Below, one piece after another: positions 9,015-18,475 of a stretch of 64,000 nt of DNA; the first letter of the stretch is position 1; the number at the start of each line of letters is the position of its first letter. Position numbers and translations under genes: made by a program. Source of the stretch: an uncultured bacterium (GTDB lineage Bacteria; Bacteroidota; Bacteroidia; Bacteroidales; Bacteroidaceae). A model generated the notes under the pieces. It did no database searches. It had not been told where the DNA came from and saw only the letters and a list, made by a program, of their open reading frames with translations. The stretch covers positions 186,001-250,000 of the forward strand of contig CAJMPR010000001.1 in the NCBI GenBank assembly GCA_905215345.1. Reading direction: 5' to 3'.

Positions 9015-10112
9015 ATGTTTAGAGGTATCAGCTTTTGTATAGGGGTATTGTTAACACTTTCTTTGTTTGCCCAAAACGAAGAAAATGGTTCAATTATATC
9101 CGACAGCACATCCCGCAGGCATGACAGTCGATTCAAGAAAGTGATTAAACACTTTCTCAACTTCAGCGATTTTGATACCACTTATATCAGTCCCAACCGT
9201 TATAATTACGCTTTGATGCTCGATCATTTCACTAACTATGAATACTACTCTGTGGGGAGTGCCACTCCCGAACCTCAACGCCTCCGGTTCTCACCTAAAC
9301 CTCATAATAAAATAGGAGTCTATTTTGGTTGGCGCTGGATATTCCTAGGATGGTCTGTCGATGCGGACGCTCTTTACGGCAAGAAAAGCGGGAAAAAGAG
9401 AGGGACAGAATTCGACCTCAGTCTCTACAGTTCCAAATTAGGTGTAGATATTCTCTATCGGCGTACAGGTAACTCCTACAAGATACATGATGTAACGGGC
9501 TTCTCTGACCGTATACCTTCGGGCTACTCCGAAGATTTTGACGGATTAAAGGTAGATATGAAAGGGCTGAACTTATATTATATTTTCAACAACCGACGTT
9601 TCTCATATCCGGCTGCTTTCAGCCAGTCTACCAATCAACGCCGGAATGCCGGCTCACTGATTGCTGGTTTCTCGGTATCTACCCACAATCTGAGTTTCGA
9701 TTACACCAAGTTACCCGAAATTATTCAAGAAACGATGAATCCCGGCATGAAGGTCAAGCATATAAAATACACCAATATCAGCCTTAACTTCGGTTATGCT
9801 TACAACTGGGTATTTGCGCGTAACTGCCTTGCATGCCTGTCGCTCAACCCAGCTGTAGCCTATAAGACCTCACATATTGAAAAAGCAGAAGGAGAGGTTA
9901 GTGATTGGTACAAAAACTTCAATATTGACTTTATATTACGTGCAGGTGTAGTATATAATAACAGCAAGTACTTTGTGGGGACTTCTTTTGTCGGTAGAAC
10001 ATACGATTATTACCGGAATAATTTTTCCCTAAATAATGGGTTCGGAACCTTGCAGGTATATGCTGGATTCAATTTTCATCTGAAAAAAGAATATAGAAAG
10101 AAGAAGAAGTAA
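9015..10112 (+). CDS. DUF4421 family outer-membrane protein
   Basis: A 365-residue protein with a signal peptide (ISFCIGVLLTLSLFAQN). Mature sequence begins near DTTYISPNRYNYALMLDHFT, then has alternating beta-strand patterns rich in Tyr, Phe and Gly, and ends FNFHLKKEYRKKKK. This matches my memory of the DUF4421 family in Bacteroides, predicted beta-barrels of unknown role. It is divergent from the sigma factor gene and convergent with the DUF2490 gene. No enzyme motif is visible. Confidence 0.75.
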   Translation: MFRGISFCIGVLLTLSLFAQNEENGSIISDSTSRRHDSRFKKVIKHFLNFSDFDTTYISPNRYNYALMLDHFTNYEYYSVGSATPEPQRLRFSPKPHNKIGVYFGWRWIFLGWSVDADALYGKKSGKKRGTEFDLSLYSSKLGVDILYRRTGNSYKIHDVTGFSDRIPSGYSEDFDGLKVDMKGLNLYYIFNNRRFSYPAAFSQSTNQRRNAGSLIAGFSVSTHNLSFDYTKLPEIIQETMNPGMKVKHIKYTNISLNFGYAYNWVFARNCLACLSLNPAVAYKTSHIEKAEGEVSDWYKNFNIDFILRAGVVYNNSKYFVGTSFVGRTYDYYRNNFSLNNGFGTLQVYAGFNFHLKKEYRKKKK

Positions 10113-10125
10113 ATACGTTTCTATT

Positions 10126-10788
10126 TTAAAAAGAATAGGTACATGCCACTCCTACAATGTTATTTATCTTCTTTTCTTCCCATTGCCGGCAATAAAAAGC
10201 ATCTGCTTCCCAACGAGAAGAAAGTGGCAAAACAACTCCACCACGATAGCGCATACGGCTTACGTCGAAATGGGCTCCACGGTTCAGATTGTTATACATT
10301 TCTACAGAAACATAAGGTTCTATGTTCCATTTAGGAATACCATAACCCAACTGAAGGCGGGAGCGCAAATGGAAGTCATCTTTACTTCCTTCCATAGTAT
10401 GCTGGAAACGTTCACGAAGCGATAGTTTCAAACCCAATATACGGGTAGAAAACGTTCCGTCTAAATGATAACGATGACGAAACTTCCAACCGGCCTCCCC
10501 ACGATTCCGATAATGCACCTCATAACCCGCTCCCAGATTCAGAAAAGGAAGCAAAGCATACTTTCCTCCTATATCCACTCCCCAACGATCGGTTTTGTCA
10601 AGATTATCTTTCGTACGCCATTCCAGTTTACCCGACAACATTAAATCCGGTTTTACTTTATACTTAAAACCGGCACTTGCCCATGTAGTAAAGTCCTTTT
10701 CTTGTGCATGTAGAAAAGGCAACGACAGAAGTAATACCGTCGTCATCAAGAAACAAACTTTCCATACATAAGAATTCCTTTTTGCCAT
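10126..10788 (-). CDS. DUF2490 domain outer-membrane protein
   Basis: From ATG at 10788 the protein is 220 residues and starts with a clear signal peptide (VWKVCFLMTTVLLLSLPFLH). A start seven codons earlier (10809) would put an acidic MIYSDDN segment before the signal, which is less likely. The mature part has the strand pattern of DUF2490: TWASAGFKYKVKPDLMLSGK, GWKFRHRYHLDGTFS, LSLRERFQHT and a C-terminal aromatic residue (TYSF), as expected for a small outer-membrane barrel. Function is unknown. It faces the DUF4421 gene with 13 bp between the stops. Confidence 0.75.
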   Translation of the reverse strand: MAKRNSYVWKVCFLMTTVLLLSLPFLHAQEKDFTTWASAGFKYKVKPDLMLSGKLEWRTKDNLDKTDRWGVDIGGKYALLPFLNLGAGYEVHYRNRGEAGWKFRHRYHLDGTFSTRILGLKLSLRERFQHTMEGSKDDFHLRSRLQLGYGIPKWNIEPYVSVEMYNNLNRGAHFDVSRMRYRGGVVLPLSSRWEADAFYCRQWEEKKINNIVGVACTYSF

Positions 10789-10949
10789 ATTATCATCAGA
10801 ATATATCATTCAACATTGACTTAAAGTGTACAAAGCTAAAGATTAATTCTGTAATAATCCTGTAATAATTCTGCAATATTGCAGTTCTTTACTTAAAGGT
10901 TCTTACTGTAACTTTAAGAGCCTGTTTAAATATTGCTCTTAAAGATAAT

Positions 10950-12221
10950 CTATTTCTTAAATGTAGAAAGCTTATTCCTGTAATACTGTTCCACATCATT
11001 CCAATGATAATAGGGAGCTATATCACTCTTAACCGGAAGTTTTGCCTCTCGTTCATTGAGTAACACTTTTACCAGGACATCATCACTTCCTTTTTTACGA
11101 TAGAAAACAAACTGAATGTTGCATGCCATAGGGAAAATATTATAATTACGCCATAAAGCATCCAATTTATCAAGATTGGTAGTCTGATAACCACAATCGT
11201 TCAACTCCAAAAGACAAGCCAAAGGAAGCAAACAAGATTCATGCCCGAAACGCATAGTCACACTGTTTTCTTTCTTCACGATACAAGTATCTGCCGTATT
11301 TAAAATATTCTCCAGGAGATTAGCTTCCATAAACGGAATCTCACCCTTGGTAAGTGGAGAGGGACCATAGGAGATATACCAGTTTTTATTGCTGACTTGC
11401 CATAAATCATAACACTCTTCTTTGGTAAAAAGGGAGTAAAGCTCCAAATCCGTATCAAGGCTCTGCATGTTACTTGCCACATCAAATAATAAAGTCATCA
11501 GCTTGTTTGAATCAATCTTCCATTTAATATAATCCACATTAGTAAACAAAGTCTTCATCAGACGTTCCGGATGAATATGTTCTTTCCTTATAGCCGCTTT
11601 CGTGGCAACAACCTCATCTGTCTTACGCAATTCTTTGGCATGCGGATCATCATAATTCATATAATGCATGTCATGATAGCTGGCGTCATTCCTGAATTGT
11701 AACTTTGGATTCAATGCCTGCAACTGCATACATTCCGCCATCATAGATAAGATACAGCGGATAACAACCGTAGAACGTGCATCAATTTCAATTTGTCCCT
11801 TGAATATATCAGGAAAGTTCTTATACATTCTTTCTGCAATACCTCTATGCTGACGTGCACCTAACGGAGTCAGTTCGCCATATCTGCCTTTAGCCATACG
11901 GGAAATACTATCCAGAATACAAAGTGTCTTTTTCCCTAATTCGGTAAGTACTCCATTACTGTCAGCTTCACGCATCATTTCCAACGGTTTTTCATAATCA
12001 TCGGGATTAATCAAAAAACGGGAACCATGACGGGCATAATGACTCAGATAGAAAGGTTTATAACCGGCAGGCGCTGTAGTCTGTTCTGTTGTGGAAACCG
12101 GATAAGCATAATAATTAGCTGCCGAACGATAAACATCCGCAAAAATTTCCTCTTTGGCTGTCTGGGCATTTACACCAAGTACCAGATAACAAAGAATGGT
12201 TAACAGAATGTAGCGTTTCAT
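10950..12221 (-). CDS. Histidine-type phosphatase (phytase/MINPP-like), exported
   Basis: A 423-residue protein with an N-terminal signal peptide (YILLTILCYLVLGVNAQT). The catalytic RHGxR motif is HYARHGSRFL near residue 60. The distal active-site segment reads MRFGHESCLLPLACLLEL, aligned by me with the GHAETLLPL segment of multiple inositol-polyphosphate phosphatases, so the usual HAE is HES here. The family removes phosphates from phytate and related phosphoesters in the periplasm. Together with the phosphodiesterase locus nearby it suggests scavenging of organic phosphate. Substrate is inferred from family only. Confidence 0.85.
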   Translation of the reverse strand: MKRYILLTILCYLVLGVNAQTAKEEIFADVYRSAANYYAYPVSTTEQTTAPAGYKPFYLSHYARHGSRFLINPDDYEKPLEMMREADSNGVLTELGKKTLCILDSISRMAKGRYGELTPLGARQHRGIAERMYKNFPDIFKGQIEIDARSTVVIRCILSMMAECMQLQALNPKLQFRNDASYHDMHYMNYDDPHAKELRKTDEVVATKAAIRKEHIHPERLMKTLFTNVDYIKWKIDSNKLMTLLFDVASNMQSLDTDLELYSLFTKEECYDLWQVSNKNWYISYGPSPLTKGEIPFMEANLLENILNTADTCIVKKENSVTMRFGHESCLLPLACLLELNDCGYQTTNLDKLDALWRNYNIFPMACNIQFVFYRKKGSDDVLVKVLLNEREAKLPVKSDIAPYYHWNDVEQYYRNKLSTFKK

Positions 12222-12240
12222 AGCTTCTTAATTTAGTAAT

Positions 12241-12900
12241 TTATTCGTGTGAAATTTCTTTCAGGTATTTTCCTATCTTTTCAAAAAAAGATGCCAGATG
12301 CGAACCATCGACAAAAGCATGATTGACATAAATAGACAGCGGAAAGACAAGACGTCCGTCACGATTGACCGCTTTGCCCGCAGTCATCAAAGGATAACTG
12401 CAACCGTTACCGGCCTCAGCAAGTGTATAAGTAATGGAGGTAAAATAGAGTTTGGGAACTGCACTCAAATGTACAACATCATAATCACCTTGCTTAGTAA
12501 GTATCTTCTCCGCTCCATAAGGATCTCCATCTTCGGGAATATTGGTTATCAATGCATGAGCTTCGGTGTAGAATCGTTCAAAATCTTCGTGATAGGGAAT
12601 ACGTACCGTATAGAATGTTTTTCCCGGAACTGCAATCGGAGAAATAATATCTACTTTATCATGAAAAACAACCTGTCCATTCTTATCTGTGCGGTAACGA
12701 AGTTCATCTACTTCATTGGCAGAACGGACAACAGCGTACAAGTAATATAGAAAAAAGGAACGTCCCGCAGCTTTTGCTGCGGAACGTCCTTCTGTACAGT
12801 CTATCTCAGTGGTTACGGAATACCAAGAGTTAACAAACCCACGGAAGAATCCGTAATTGTCACGCCGTTCCCAAGTATCGATATCTATAATATGTTTCAT
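12241..12900 (-). CDS. Chloramphenicol acetyltransferase-fold acyltransferase
   Basis: A 219-residue protein of the CAT trimer family at normal length. The catalytic segment is SIYVNHAFVDGSHLASFFEKI split around NHAFVDG, corresponding to the HHAVCDG of classical CAT; the second, catalytic His is kept and the first is Asn. The N-terminus WERRDNYGFFRGFVNSWYS is also typical. Acceptor is unknown; many chromosomal Bacteroidales homologues are annotated as CAT without proven drug resistance. Its ATG overlaps the dsbD start region side only in the sense of shared operon direction: dsbD (12897) lies upstream and overlaps it by 4 bp. Confidence 0.85.
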   Translation of the reverse strand: MKHIIDIDTWERRDNYGFFRGFVNSWYSVTTEIDCTEGRSAAKAAGRSFFLYYLYAVVRSANEVDELRYRTDKNGQVVFHDKVDIISPIAVPGKTFYTVRIPYHEDFERFYTEAHALITNIPEDGDPYGAEKILTKQGDYDVVHLSAVPKLYFTSITYTLAEAGNGCSYPLMTAGKAVNRDGRLVFPLSIYVNHAFVDGSHLASFFEKIGKYLKEISHE

Positions 12901-14927
12901 CTTTCTTTTTTATAATTTTCTAAACCAGTCTGTAAAAATTCTATGTATTTAGGAATATCCTCGTCATAAGAATAAGATTTATTGAGCGGTTTACCTTCAT
13001 TGTCAATCAGCACATAGAAAGGTTGTGCGTTGGCACCGAATTTAACACGCTGCAAATAACTCCACTTATCCCCTACCGTACGCAAAGTGCGCTCAGTTCC
13101 GTTTTCAACGACTTCCACAGGTGTAGGAAGCGGGGTTTTATTGTCCACATATAACGTGATAAGCACATAATCATTATTAATGATGTCACTCACTTTCGAA
13201 TCAGTCCAAACAGCAAGCTCCATTTTACGGCAATTTACACACCCATAACCGGTAAAGTCCAGCATCACAGGTTTACCATGCTGACGGGCATATTCCATAC
13301 CCAAATCGTAATCATCAAACTTTGCATGTACCTCGTTATTATAAAGATTAAAATCCTGCGTCTGCATAGGAGGTGCAAAAGCGCTGACCGCTTTCAACGG
13401 AGCTCCCCACAGACCGGGAACCATATAAATGGCAAACGCTAATGAAGCCAATGCCATGAAGAAACGGGGTACGGTAACCTTTGTATCGTCATCATCATGA
13501 GGGAATTTTATTTTACCCAACAGATAGAAGCCGAGCAAGGCAAACAGTACAATCCACAAAGCAAGGAATGTTTCACGGTCAAGAATACGCCATCCATAAG
13601 CCAAATCGGCAACGGAAAGGAACTTCAGAGCAAAAGCCAATTCAAGGAAACCGAGTGTAACCTTGATAACATTCATCCAACCGCCTGACTTCGGCATGGA
13701 CTTCAACCATGACGGGAACAGTGCGAACAAGGTAAACGGCAAGGCCAAAGCAATAGCAAAACCTAACATACCGATAGCCGGTGCCACTACACTACCCGTT
13801 GTGGAAACCTGTACCAAAAGAAAACCTATAATAGGACCGGTACAAGAGAAAGATACCAAGGATAGAGTAAATGCCATCAGGAAGATACTAAGCAAACCAC
13901 TTGTTTTCTCTGCCTTACTGTCTACCGCATTACTCCATTTGGAAGGCAATGTAATTTCGAATGCCCCAAAGAAAGAAGCAGCGAATACTATCAACATCAA
14001 ACAGAATAAAATATTGAAGACCGCATTCGTAGAAAGTGCATTTAACGCACTGGCACCGAATATCAGCGTAATGGCTAATCCAAGTATCACGTAAATTACA
14101 ACAATAGACGCGCCATACGTCCATGCATCACGTATACCTTTCTTTTTATCTTTACTACGTTTTAGGAAGAAACTGACGGTCATCGGAATGATAGGCCATA
14201 CGCAAGGTGTAAACAATGCCAACAACCCGCCCACGAATCCTGTAATAAAGATATATATCCATGACATATTTTCCTGGGAAGTAGTCTCTCCCAAAACTTT
14301 CAGTTCATTGATAACCGGCTTCCAAAGGTCTATTTCACCAGAGGTATTTATTCCTACGGAGGTATTCACGTCACCAATAATAGCCGTGGAATCAGCAGCG
14401 GCAACAGTTTCTTGTTGAACCGGTTGTTCTTCCGATTTTGTTTCAGTGGCAGAGGTTGACGCTTTTGCCACTCCATCGGCCTTACCGGAAAATTTAAAAG
14501 GAACCTGTGTAGGCGGCAAACAATTTTCATCGTTACAAGCACCATATTCCAAATATCCCTCTATCTGATAAGCACCACCGGTCAGTTTTAACTTCTGTAC
14601 AAACTGAACCGTATTTGCAAAATAACGTACCTTCATTTCGAACAACTTGTCGAATGCTGCAATTTCCTTACCAACGGGCTTTAACTTACCCATGAGTTCT
14701 ACTCCCGACACTTTTTCAACATTAAATGTAGCCGAGATGGGACCACCGTCACCCAAATCTGTTGAATAGACATGCCACCCTTTATCAATAGTACCGGTGA
14801 ATATAATTTCAACCTCATCCGCAGATAAAGTCTTCAATTCAGATTTGAACTTAACAGGTTCTTGTATCTGTGCCTGCGCCACCACGGCGAGAAGCAACAG
14901 AAGAATGGAGAATATACTTTTCTTCAC
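12897..14927 (-). CDS. dsbD: Protein-disulfide reductase DsbD (thiol:disulfide interchange)
   Basis: A 676-residue DsbD carrying electrons from cytoplasmic thioredoxin to periplasmic proteins. Three parts are visible: signal peptide plus DsbD-alpha immunoglobulin-like domain (about 20-150), an eight-segment membrane core (about 220-500) and a thioredoxin-like C-terminal domain (about 535-676). All six working cysteines can be assigned: C130 and C135 (GACNDENCLPP), C241 (LFTPCVWPIIPMT), C361 (SFSCTGPIIG), C562 and C565 (YGCVNCRKM). A low-complexity Ser/Thr/Glu linker joins domains 1 and 2. It overlaps the CAT-like gene downstream by 4 bp, so the two are co-transcribed. Confidence 0.96.
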   Translation of the reverse strand: MKKSIFSILLLLLAVVAQAQIQEPVKFKSELKTLSADEVEIIFTGTIDKGWHVYSTDLGDGGPISATFNVEKVSGVELMGKLKPVGKEIAAFDKLFEMKVRYFANTVQFVQKLKLTGGAYQIEGYLEYGACNDENCLPPTQVPFKFSGKADGVAKASTSATETKSEEQPVQQETVAAADSTAIIGDVNTSVGINTSGEIDLWKPVINELKVLGETTSQENMSWIYIFITGFVGGLLALFTPCVWPIIPMTVSFFLKRSKDKKKGIRDAWTYGASIVVIYVILGLAITLIFGASALNALSTNAVFNILFCLMLIVFAASFFGAFEITLPSKWSNAVDSKAEKTSGLLSIFLMAFTLSLVSFSCTGPIIGFLLVQVSTTGSVVAPAIGMLGFAIALALPFTLFALFPSWLKSMPKSGGWMNVIKVTLGFLELAFALKFLSVADLAYGWRILDRETFLALWIVLFALLGFYLLGKIKFPHDDDDTKVTVPRFFMALASLAFAIYMVPGLWGAPLKAVSAFAPPMQTQDFNLYNNEVHAKFDDYDLGMEYARQHGKPVMLDFTGYGCVNCRKMELAVWTDSKVSDIINNDYVLITLYVDNKTPLPTPVEVVENGTERTLRTVGDKWSYLQRVKFGANAQPFYVLIDNEGKPLNKSYSYDEDIPKYIEFLQTGLENYKKER

Positions 14928-14972
14928 TTTATCTTAAATATTAATTATTAAATATGAACGACTAATCGCCAA

Positions 14973-15272
14973 TTACACTTCGTAATCCACACAAGCACGG
15001 CTCTCCTTTACATTTGCAATGAGTTTGCCGGCAGCCACATGATCGGGATGTGTAGCATAGAACTTCACATCATCCAAAGTGTCAAATTCACTATACAGAG
15101 CAATACTCCAGGTTTCAGCAGGATTGATATTCAACCCGACTTCAATCTTGCGTATAACAGATATTTTTGCAGGAAGTGCTTCAATAGCTTCCTTAAAATT
15201 ATTCATAGCAGCCAACTTTTCGTCAGCCGGGGCTTCATCTTTCAGCTTAAATAATACAATGTGCTTAACCAT
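14973..15272 (-). CDS. Dabb family (stress-responsive alpha/beta barrel) protein
   Basis: The frame opens at 15338 but the natural start is ATG at 15272, giving MVKHIVLFKLKDE, the standard Dabb opening, and 99 residues. Other Dabb signs are ALPAKISVIRKIEVGLNINP and SIALYSEFDTLDDVKFYATHP. The fold is a dimeric ferredoxin-like alpha+beta barrel; bacterial members mostly have no known reaction. It lies between dsbD and the divergent udk gene. A leftward TATTTTTG box at 15336-15343 may be its -7 element. Confidence 0.9.
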   Translation of the reverse strand: MVKHIVLFKLKDEAPADEKLAAMNNFKEAIEALPAKISVIRKIEVGLNINPAETWSIALYSEFDTLDDVKFYATHPDHVAAGKLIANVKESRACVDYEV

Positions 15273-15374
15273 AACCTTGTAATTTAAATGATTTATATCT
15301 ATATTTGTCAGCCAAAGCGGCTTAATTTGTAACCGCAAAAATACTGGTTTTGTTTCAAATATACACTTAAACGG

Positions 15375-15986
15375 ATGTTAATAATAGGAATTGCAGGCGG
15401 AACAGGGTCAGGAAAGACCACCGTCGTACGTAAAATAATTGAAAGTTTGCCGACAGGCGAAGTGGTATTGTTACCGCAAGACTCTTATTACAAGGACAGC
15501 AGTCATGTACCTGTAGAAGAACGCCAGAATATCAACTTCGACCATCCGGATGCATTCGAATGGAGTCTGCTTTCCAAACATGTAGCCATGTTGCGTGAAG
15601 GAAAAAGCATTGAGCAGCCCACATATTCCTACCTTACGTGTACACGCCAGTCTGAAACCATCCATATAGAACCACGTGAAGTCATTATAATTGAAGGTAT
15701 CCTTGCTTTGTGCGATAAGAAATTACGTAGCATGATGGACCTTAAAATATTTGTCGATGCAGATCCTGACGACCGTTTGATCCGGGTTATACAACGTGAT
15801 GTAGTTGAGCGCGGACGTACTGCCGAAGCCGTTATGGAACGATATACACGTATATTAAAACCAATGCACCAGCAATTTATAGAGCCGTGCAAGCGATATG
15901 CCGACCTGATTGTTCCGGAAGGAGGAAACAACCAGGTAGCCATTAATATTTTAACAATGTATATTAAGAAGCACCTTAAGAATTGA
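15375..15986 (+). CDS. udk: Uridine kinase
   Basis: A 203-residue cytoplasmic kinase that phosphorylates uridine and cytidine in pyrimidine salvage. The P-loop is GIAGGTGSGKTT (residues 5-16). The family segments LPQDSYYKDSSHVP, NFDHPDAFEWSLL and EPREVIIIEGILALCDK follow, and RIQRDVVERGRTAE type residues (VIQRDVVERGRTAEAV) form the lid. Length is normal. The stop codon lies inside the left arm of an intergenic inverted repeat (15981-16012). Confidence 0.97.
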   Translation: MLIIGIAGGTGSGKTTVVRKIIESLPTGEVVLLPQDSYYKDSSHVPVEERQNINFDHPDAFEWSLLSKHVAMLREGKSIEQPTYSYLTCTRQSETIHIEPREVIIIEGILALCDKKLRSMMDLKIFVDADPDDRLIRVIQRDVVERGRTAEAVMERYTRILKPMHQQFIEPCKRYADLIVPEGGNNQVAINILTMYIKKHLKN

Positions 15987-16062
15987 CAATTGACAGTTGA
16001 TAATTGATAATTCACAGCCCGCAAAATCCTAATTGTCAATTATCAACTATCAATTGTCAATT
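15981..16062. repeat. Large inverted repeat of AATTGTCAATT units between udk and the MltF-like gene
   Basis: Two 32-base arms (15981-16012 and 16031-16062) are reverse complements except at two positions, around an 18-base loop. Each arm is made of short AATTGACAATT / TTGATAATTG units. The left arm covers the udk stop codon. The segment 16005-16041 reappears as a direct copy at 16082-16118 (33 of 37 identical), inside the next gene. This style of AT-rich repeat is common between genes in Bacteroidales. Confidence 0.85.
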
Positions 16063-16076
16063 TAAAAATTACAGAT

Positions 16077-17501
16077 ATGACTGATAATTCACAGCCTGCA
16101 AAGCCCAAATTGTCAATTGTAAATTGTCAATTGTCAATTGTGTTGTTTTTCCTGATTTGCTGTATTTTGGGATGCCGGGGAAATCATGCCGCAACCGACG
16201 AAGAAGGCAGTGGTGACTTACAACAGATAAAAGACAGTAATGAACTGGTAGTTCTTACCTTATACAGTTCTACTTCCTACTTCATCTATCGCGGGCAGGA
16301 CATGGGGTTTCAATATGAGTTGAGTGAGCAGTTTGCCAAAAGCCTTGGAGTTAAGCTGCGAGTAAAAGTAGCCAGAAATGTACATGACCTCATTGAAAAG
16401 CTCTTAGCCGGCGAAGGTGATTTAATTGCCTACAATCTGCCGATCACCAAAGAGTGGAAAGATAGCCTGATTTATTGTGGTGAAGAAGTTATTACACACC
16501 AAGTTATTGTACAGCGCGTAGGCGGGCGTACCAAACCTCTGAAGGATGTGACGGAACTTATCGGAAAAGATATATATGTAAAACCCGGCAAGTATTACGA
16601 CCGACTTGTCAATCTGGACGAGGAATTAGGTGGAGGCATTCATATTCATAAGGTAACCAACGACAGTGTTACAGTAGAAGACCTCATCATGCAAGTATCA
16701 CAGGGAAAGATTCCTTATACCGTAGCTGATAATGACATAGCCCGACTCAATACCACCTATTACCCTAACCTGAATATCGGACTGTCCATCAGTTTTGATC
16801 AACGCGCTTCATGGGCTGTACGCAAAGATTGTCCTCAACTGGCTGCCGCAGCAAACAAATGGCATGAAGAGAATATGACATCACCCGCCTATTCGGCAAG
16901 TATGAAAAGATACTTTGAAATCAGTAAAGCAATTCCCCATTCACCGATTCTGTCATTACGGGAAGGTAAAATCTCCCATTACGACAAATTATTTAAGAAA
17001 TATGCTCAGGACATTAATTGGGATTGGCGCTTACTGGCATCATTAGCCTATACGGAGTCTAATTTTGACACTACTGCCGTTTCTTGGGCAGGCGCCCGGG
17101 GACTCATGCAATTAATGCCTGCTACGGCCCGTGCTATGGGGCTTCCCGAAGGCAAAGAACAAAATCCTGAAGAAAGTATCAAAGCTGCTGTAAAATATAT
17201 TGCCGCCACGACCAAAAGTTTCACCAAAGTACCCAAAGAAGAACGCATCAATTTCGTACTGGCATCCTACAATTCCGGTATCGGGCATGTACTGGACGCA
17301 ATGGCTTTAGCGGAAAAATACGGAAAAAACAAGTACATCTGGCGGGATAATGTTGAAAACTTTATCCTGCTGAAAAGCAATGAAGAATACTTTACCGACC
17401 CTGTCTGTAAGAACGGTTATTTCCGTGGCATAGAAACTTATAATTTTGTTAGGGATATTACAACAAGATTTGAACAATACAAGAAAAAGATAAAAGCCTA
17501 A
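16077..17501 (+). CDS. MltF-like membrane-bound lytic murein transglycosylase lipoprotein
   Basis: A 474-residue lipoprotein: lipobox LICCILGC, an SBP_bac_3 (amino-acid-binding-like) domain at about 55-275 (ELVVLTLYSSTSYFIYRGQD) and an SLT lytic transglycosylase domain at about 300-470. The catalytic Glu is in YTESNFDTTAVSWAGARGLM, followed by QLMPATARAMG and LASYNSGIGHVLDA. This is the MltF layout; the enzyme cleaves peptidoglycan and makes 1,6-anhydromuramyl ends. Oddly, residues 2-23 (DNSQPAKPKLSIVNCQLSIV) are encoded by a copy of the adjacent intergenic repeat, lengthening the signal peptide. No later ATG would keep the signal, so the start at 16077 is preferred. Confidence 0.92.
   Translation: MTDNSQPAKPKLSIVNCQLSIVLFFLICCILGCRGNHAATDEEGSGDLQQIKDSNELVVLTLYSSTSYFIYRGQDMGFQYELSEQFAKSLGVKLRVKVARNVHDLIEKLLAGEGDLIAYNLPITKEWKDSLIYCGEEVITHQVIVQRVGGRTKPLKDVTELIGKDIYVKPGKYYDRLVNLDEELGGGIHIHKVTNDSVTVEDLIMQVSQGKIPYTVADNDIARLNTTYYPNLNIGLSISFDQRASWAVRKDCPQLAAAANKWHEENMTSPAYSASMKRYFEISKAIPHSPILSLREGKISHYDKLFKKYAQDINWDWRLLASLAYTESNFDTTAVSWAGARGLMQLMPATARAMGLPEGKEQNPEESIKAAVKYIAATTKSFTKVPKEERINFVLASYNSGIGHVLDAMALAEKYGKNKYIWRDNVENFILLKSNEEYFTDPVCKNGYFRGIETYNFVRDITTRFEQYKKKIKA
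16082..16141 (+). repeat. Second repeat copy, inside the 5' end of the MltF-like gene
   Basis: Positions 16082-16118 duplicate 16005-16041 with four differences, and further AATTGTCAATT units continue to about 16140. The repeat is read in frame as the N-terminal region of the transglycosylase. Confidence 0.85.
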
Positions 17502-17528
17502 ACCACATTGTCAATGCCACTTGATTCA

Positions 17529-18314
17529 TTATAACTGCTCTTTCGCCCAAGCTATCATTAACTCGTTCCGATCAGAATGCCACGCTTGTTGATAGAGTTG
17601 GCGTACCACATCCAACCATTTCCGGCTACGATATGCGTCTTCATCGCCTACATCAACCATTCCACCATTTTTGTAATATTGTGTGCGATTCGTACTACAG
17701 ATACGCCCGAATCTACCTGTATTTTGTTTCAAATCGTTATTGGTCATATGCAGATAGAACTCCAGTTGTTCATCCGTACAATGTTTGTCGGCAGGCATTT
17801 TTGTCGAATCGGCAACATAGACTGTTACTCCATCTTTAAAAATATACGGTTCATAGTATCCTCTTGTATACATATCTTCATAAACCACCCCTTGTACAGG
17901 GAACTGGGCTCCCGACTGCCATTTAATAAATTTTGCCAGTTTATTCAGATAAATTGTATCGGTACTATGCTTTACTTCCCAACAGGTAGTTGCAATCCAG
18001 GTAGCCAGCTTTTCAGGAGTGGGATTTAACAGGTAGACCAATCCACGCTTAGGAACTCCCTTCTTAATATCTTTTCCTGTATAATATTCATATAACTCCA
18101 CCGGATAACCTTCCCAACCGGGAATATCCCTTTGTACTCCCAGGCATTTCTGCGCCATATAAGCAGCAGATAATACTTCCCGGCATTGTTGAACCAATAC
18201 CTGAAAACTATCTTTCCTAAAACTTTCGGGTAAATCATTGAAAGAAGTTTGTGCAGCCAAATGAGGCAAACAAAGTGCTGATAACAGCACACTGATAATT
18301 AGATTTCGTTTCAT
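17529..18314 (-). CDS. Exported protein of unknown function
   Basis: I do not recognise this family. From ATG at 18314 (eleven codons inside the longest frame) the 261-residue product begins MKRNLIISVLLSALCLPHLA, a good signal peptide. The mature part is soluble-looking, rich in Tyr, Trp and charged residues, with six cysteines including VQQCREVLSAAYMAQKCLG, TTCWEVKHSTD and GRICSTNRTQYY, which could form disulfides. Conserved-looking stretches are GWEGYPVELYEYYTGKDIKK and RSRKWLDVVRQLYQQAWHSD. It converges on the MltF-like gene with 27 bp between the stops. No enzyme motif is evident. Confidence 0.7.
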   Translation of the reverse strand: MKRNLIISVLLSALCLPHLAAQTSFNDLPESFRKDSFQVLVQQCREVLSAAYMAQKCLGVQRDIPGWEGYPVELYEYYTGKDIKKGVPKRGLVYLLNPTPEKLATWIATTCWEVKHSTDTIYLNKLAKFIKWQSGAQFPVQGVVYEDMYTRGYYEPYIFKDGVTVYVADSTKMPADKHCTDEQLEFYLHMTNNDLKQNTGRFGRICSTNRTQYYKNGGMVDVGDEDAYRSRKWLDVVRQLYQQAWHSDRNELMIAWAKEQL

Positions 18315-18475
18315 GATATGATAAATAGATGATTGATTGGTTACCACAAATATAGAGATAATATTCCGGTTTTATTGCTTATTTACCTCTTTATACTATG
18401 GATTTCCACTATAACCTTTGGTATTCGTTTCTATATTCCTACCTTTACAGAATATCTATATAATAAATGATTAAC

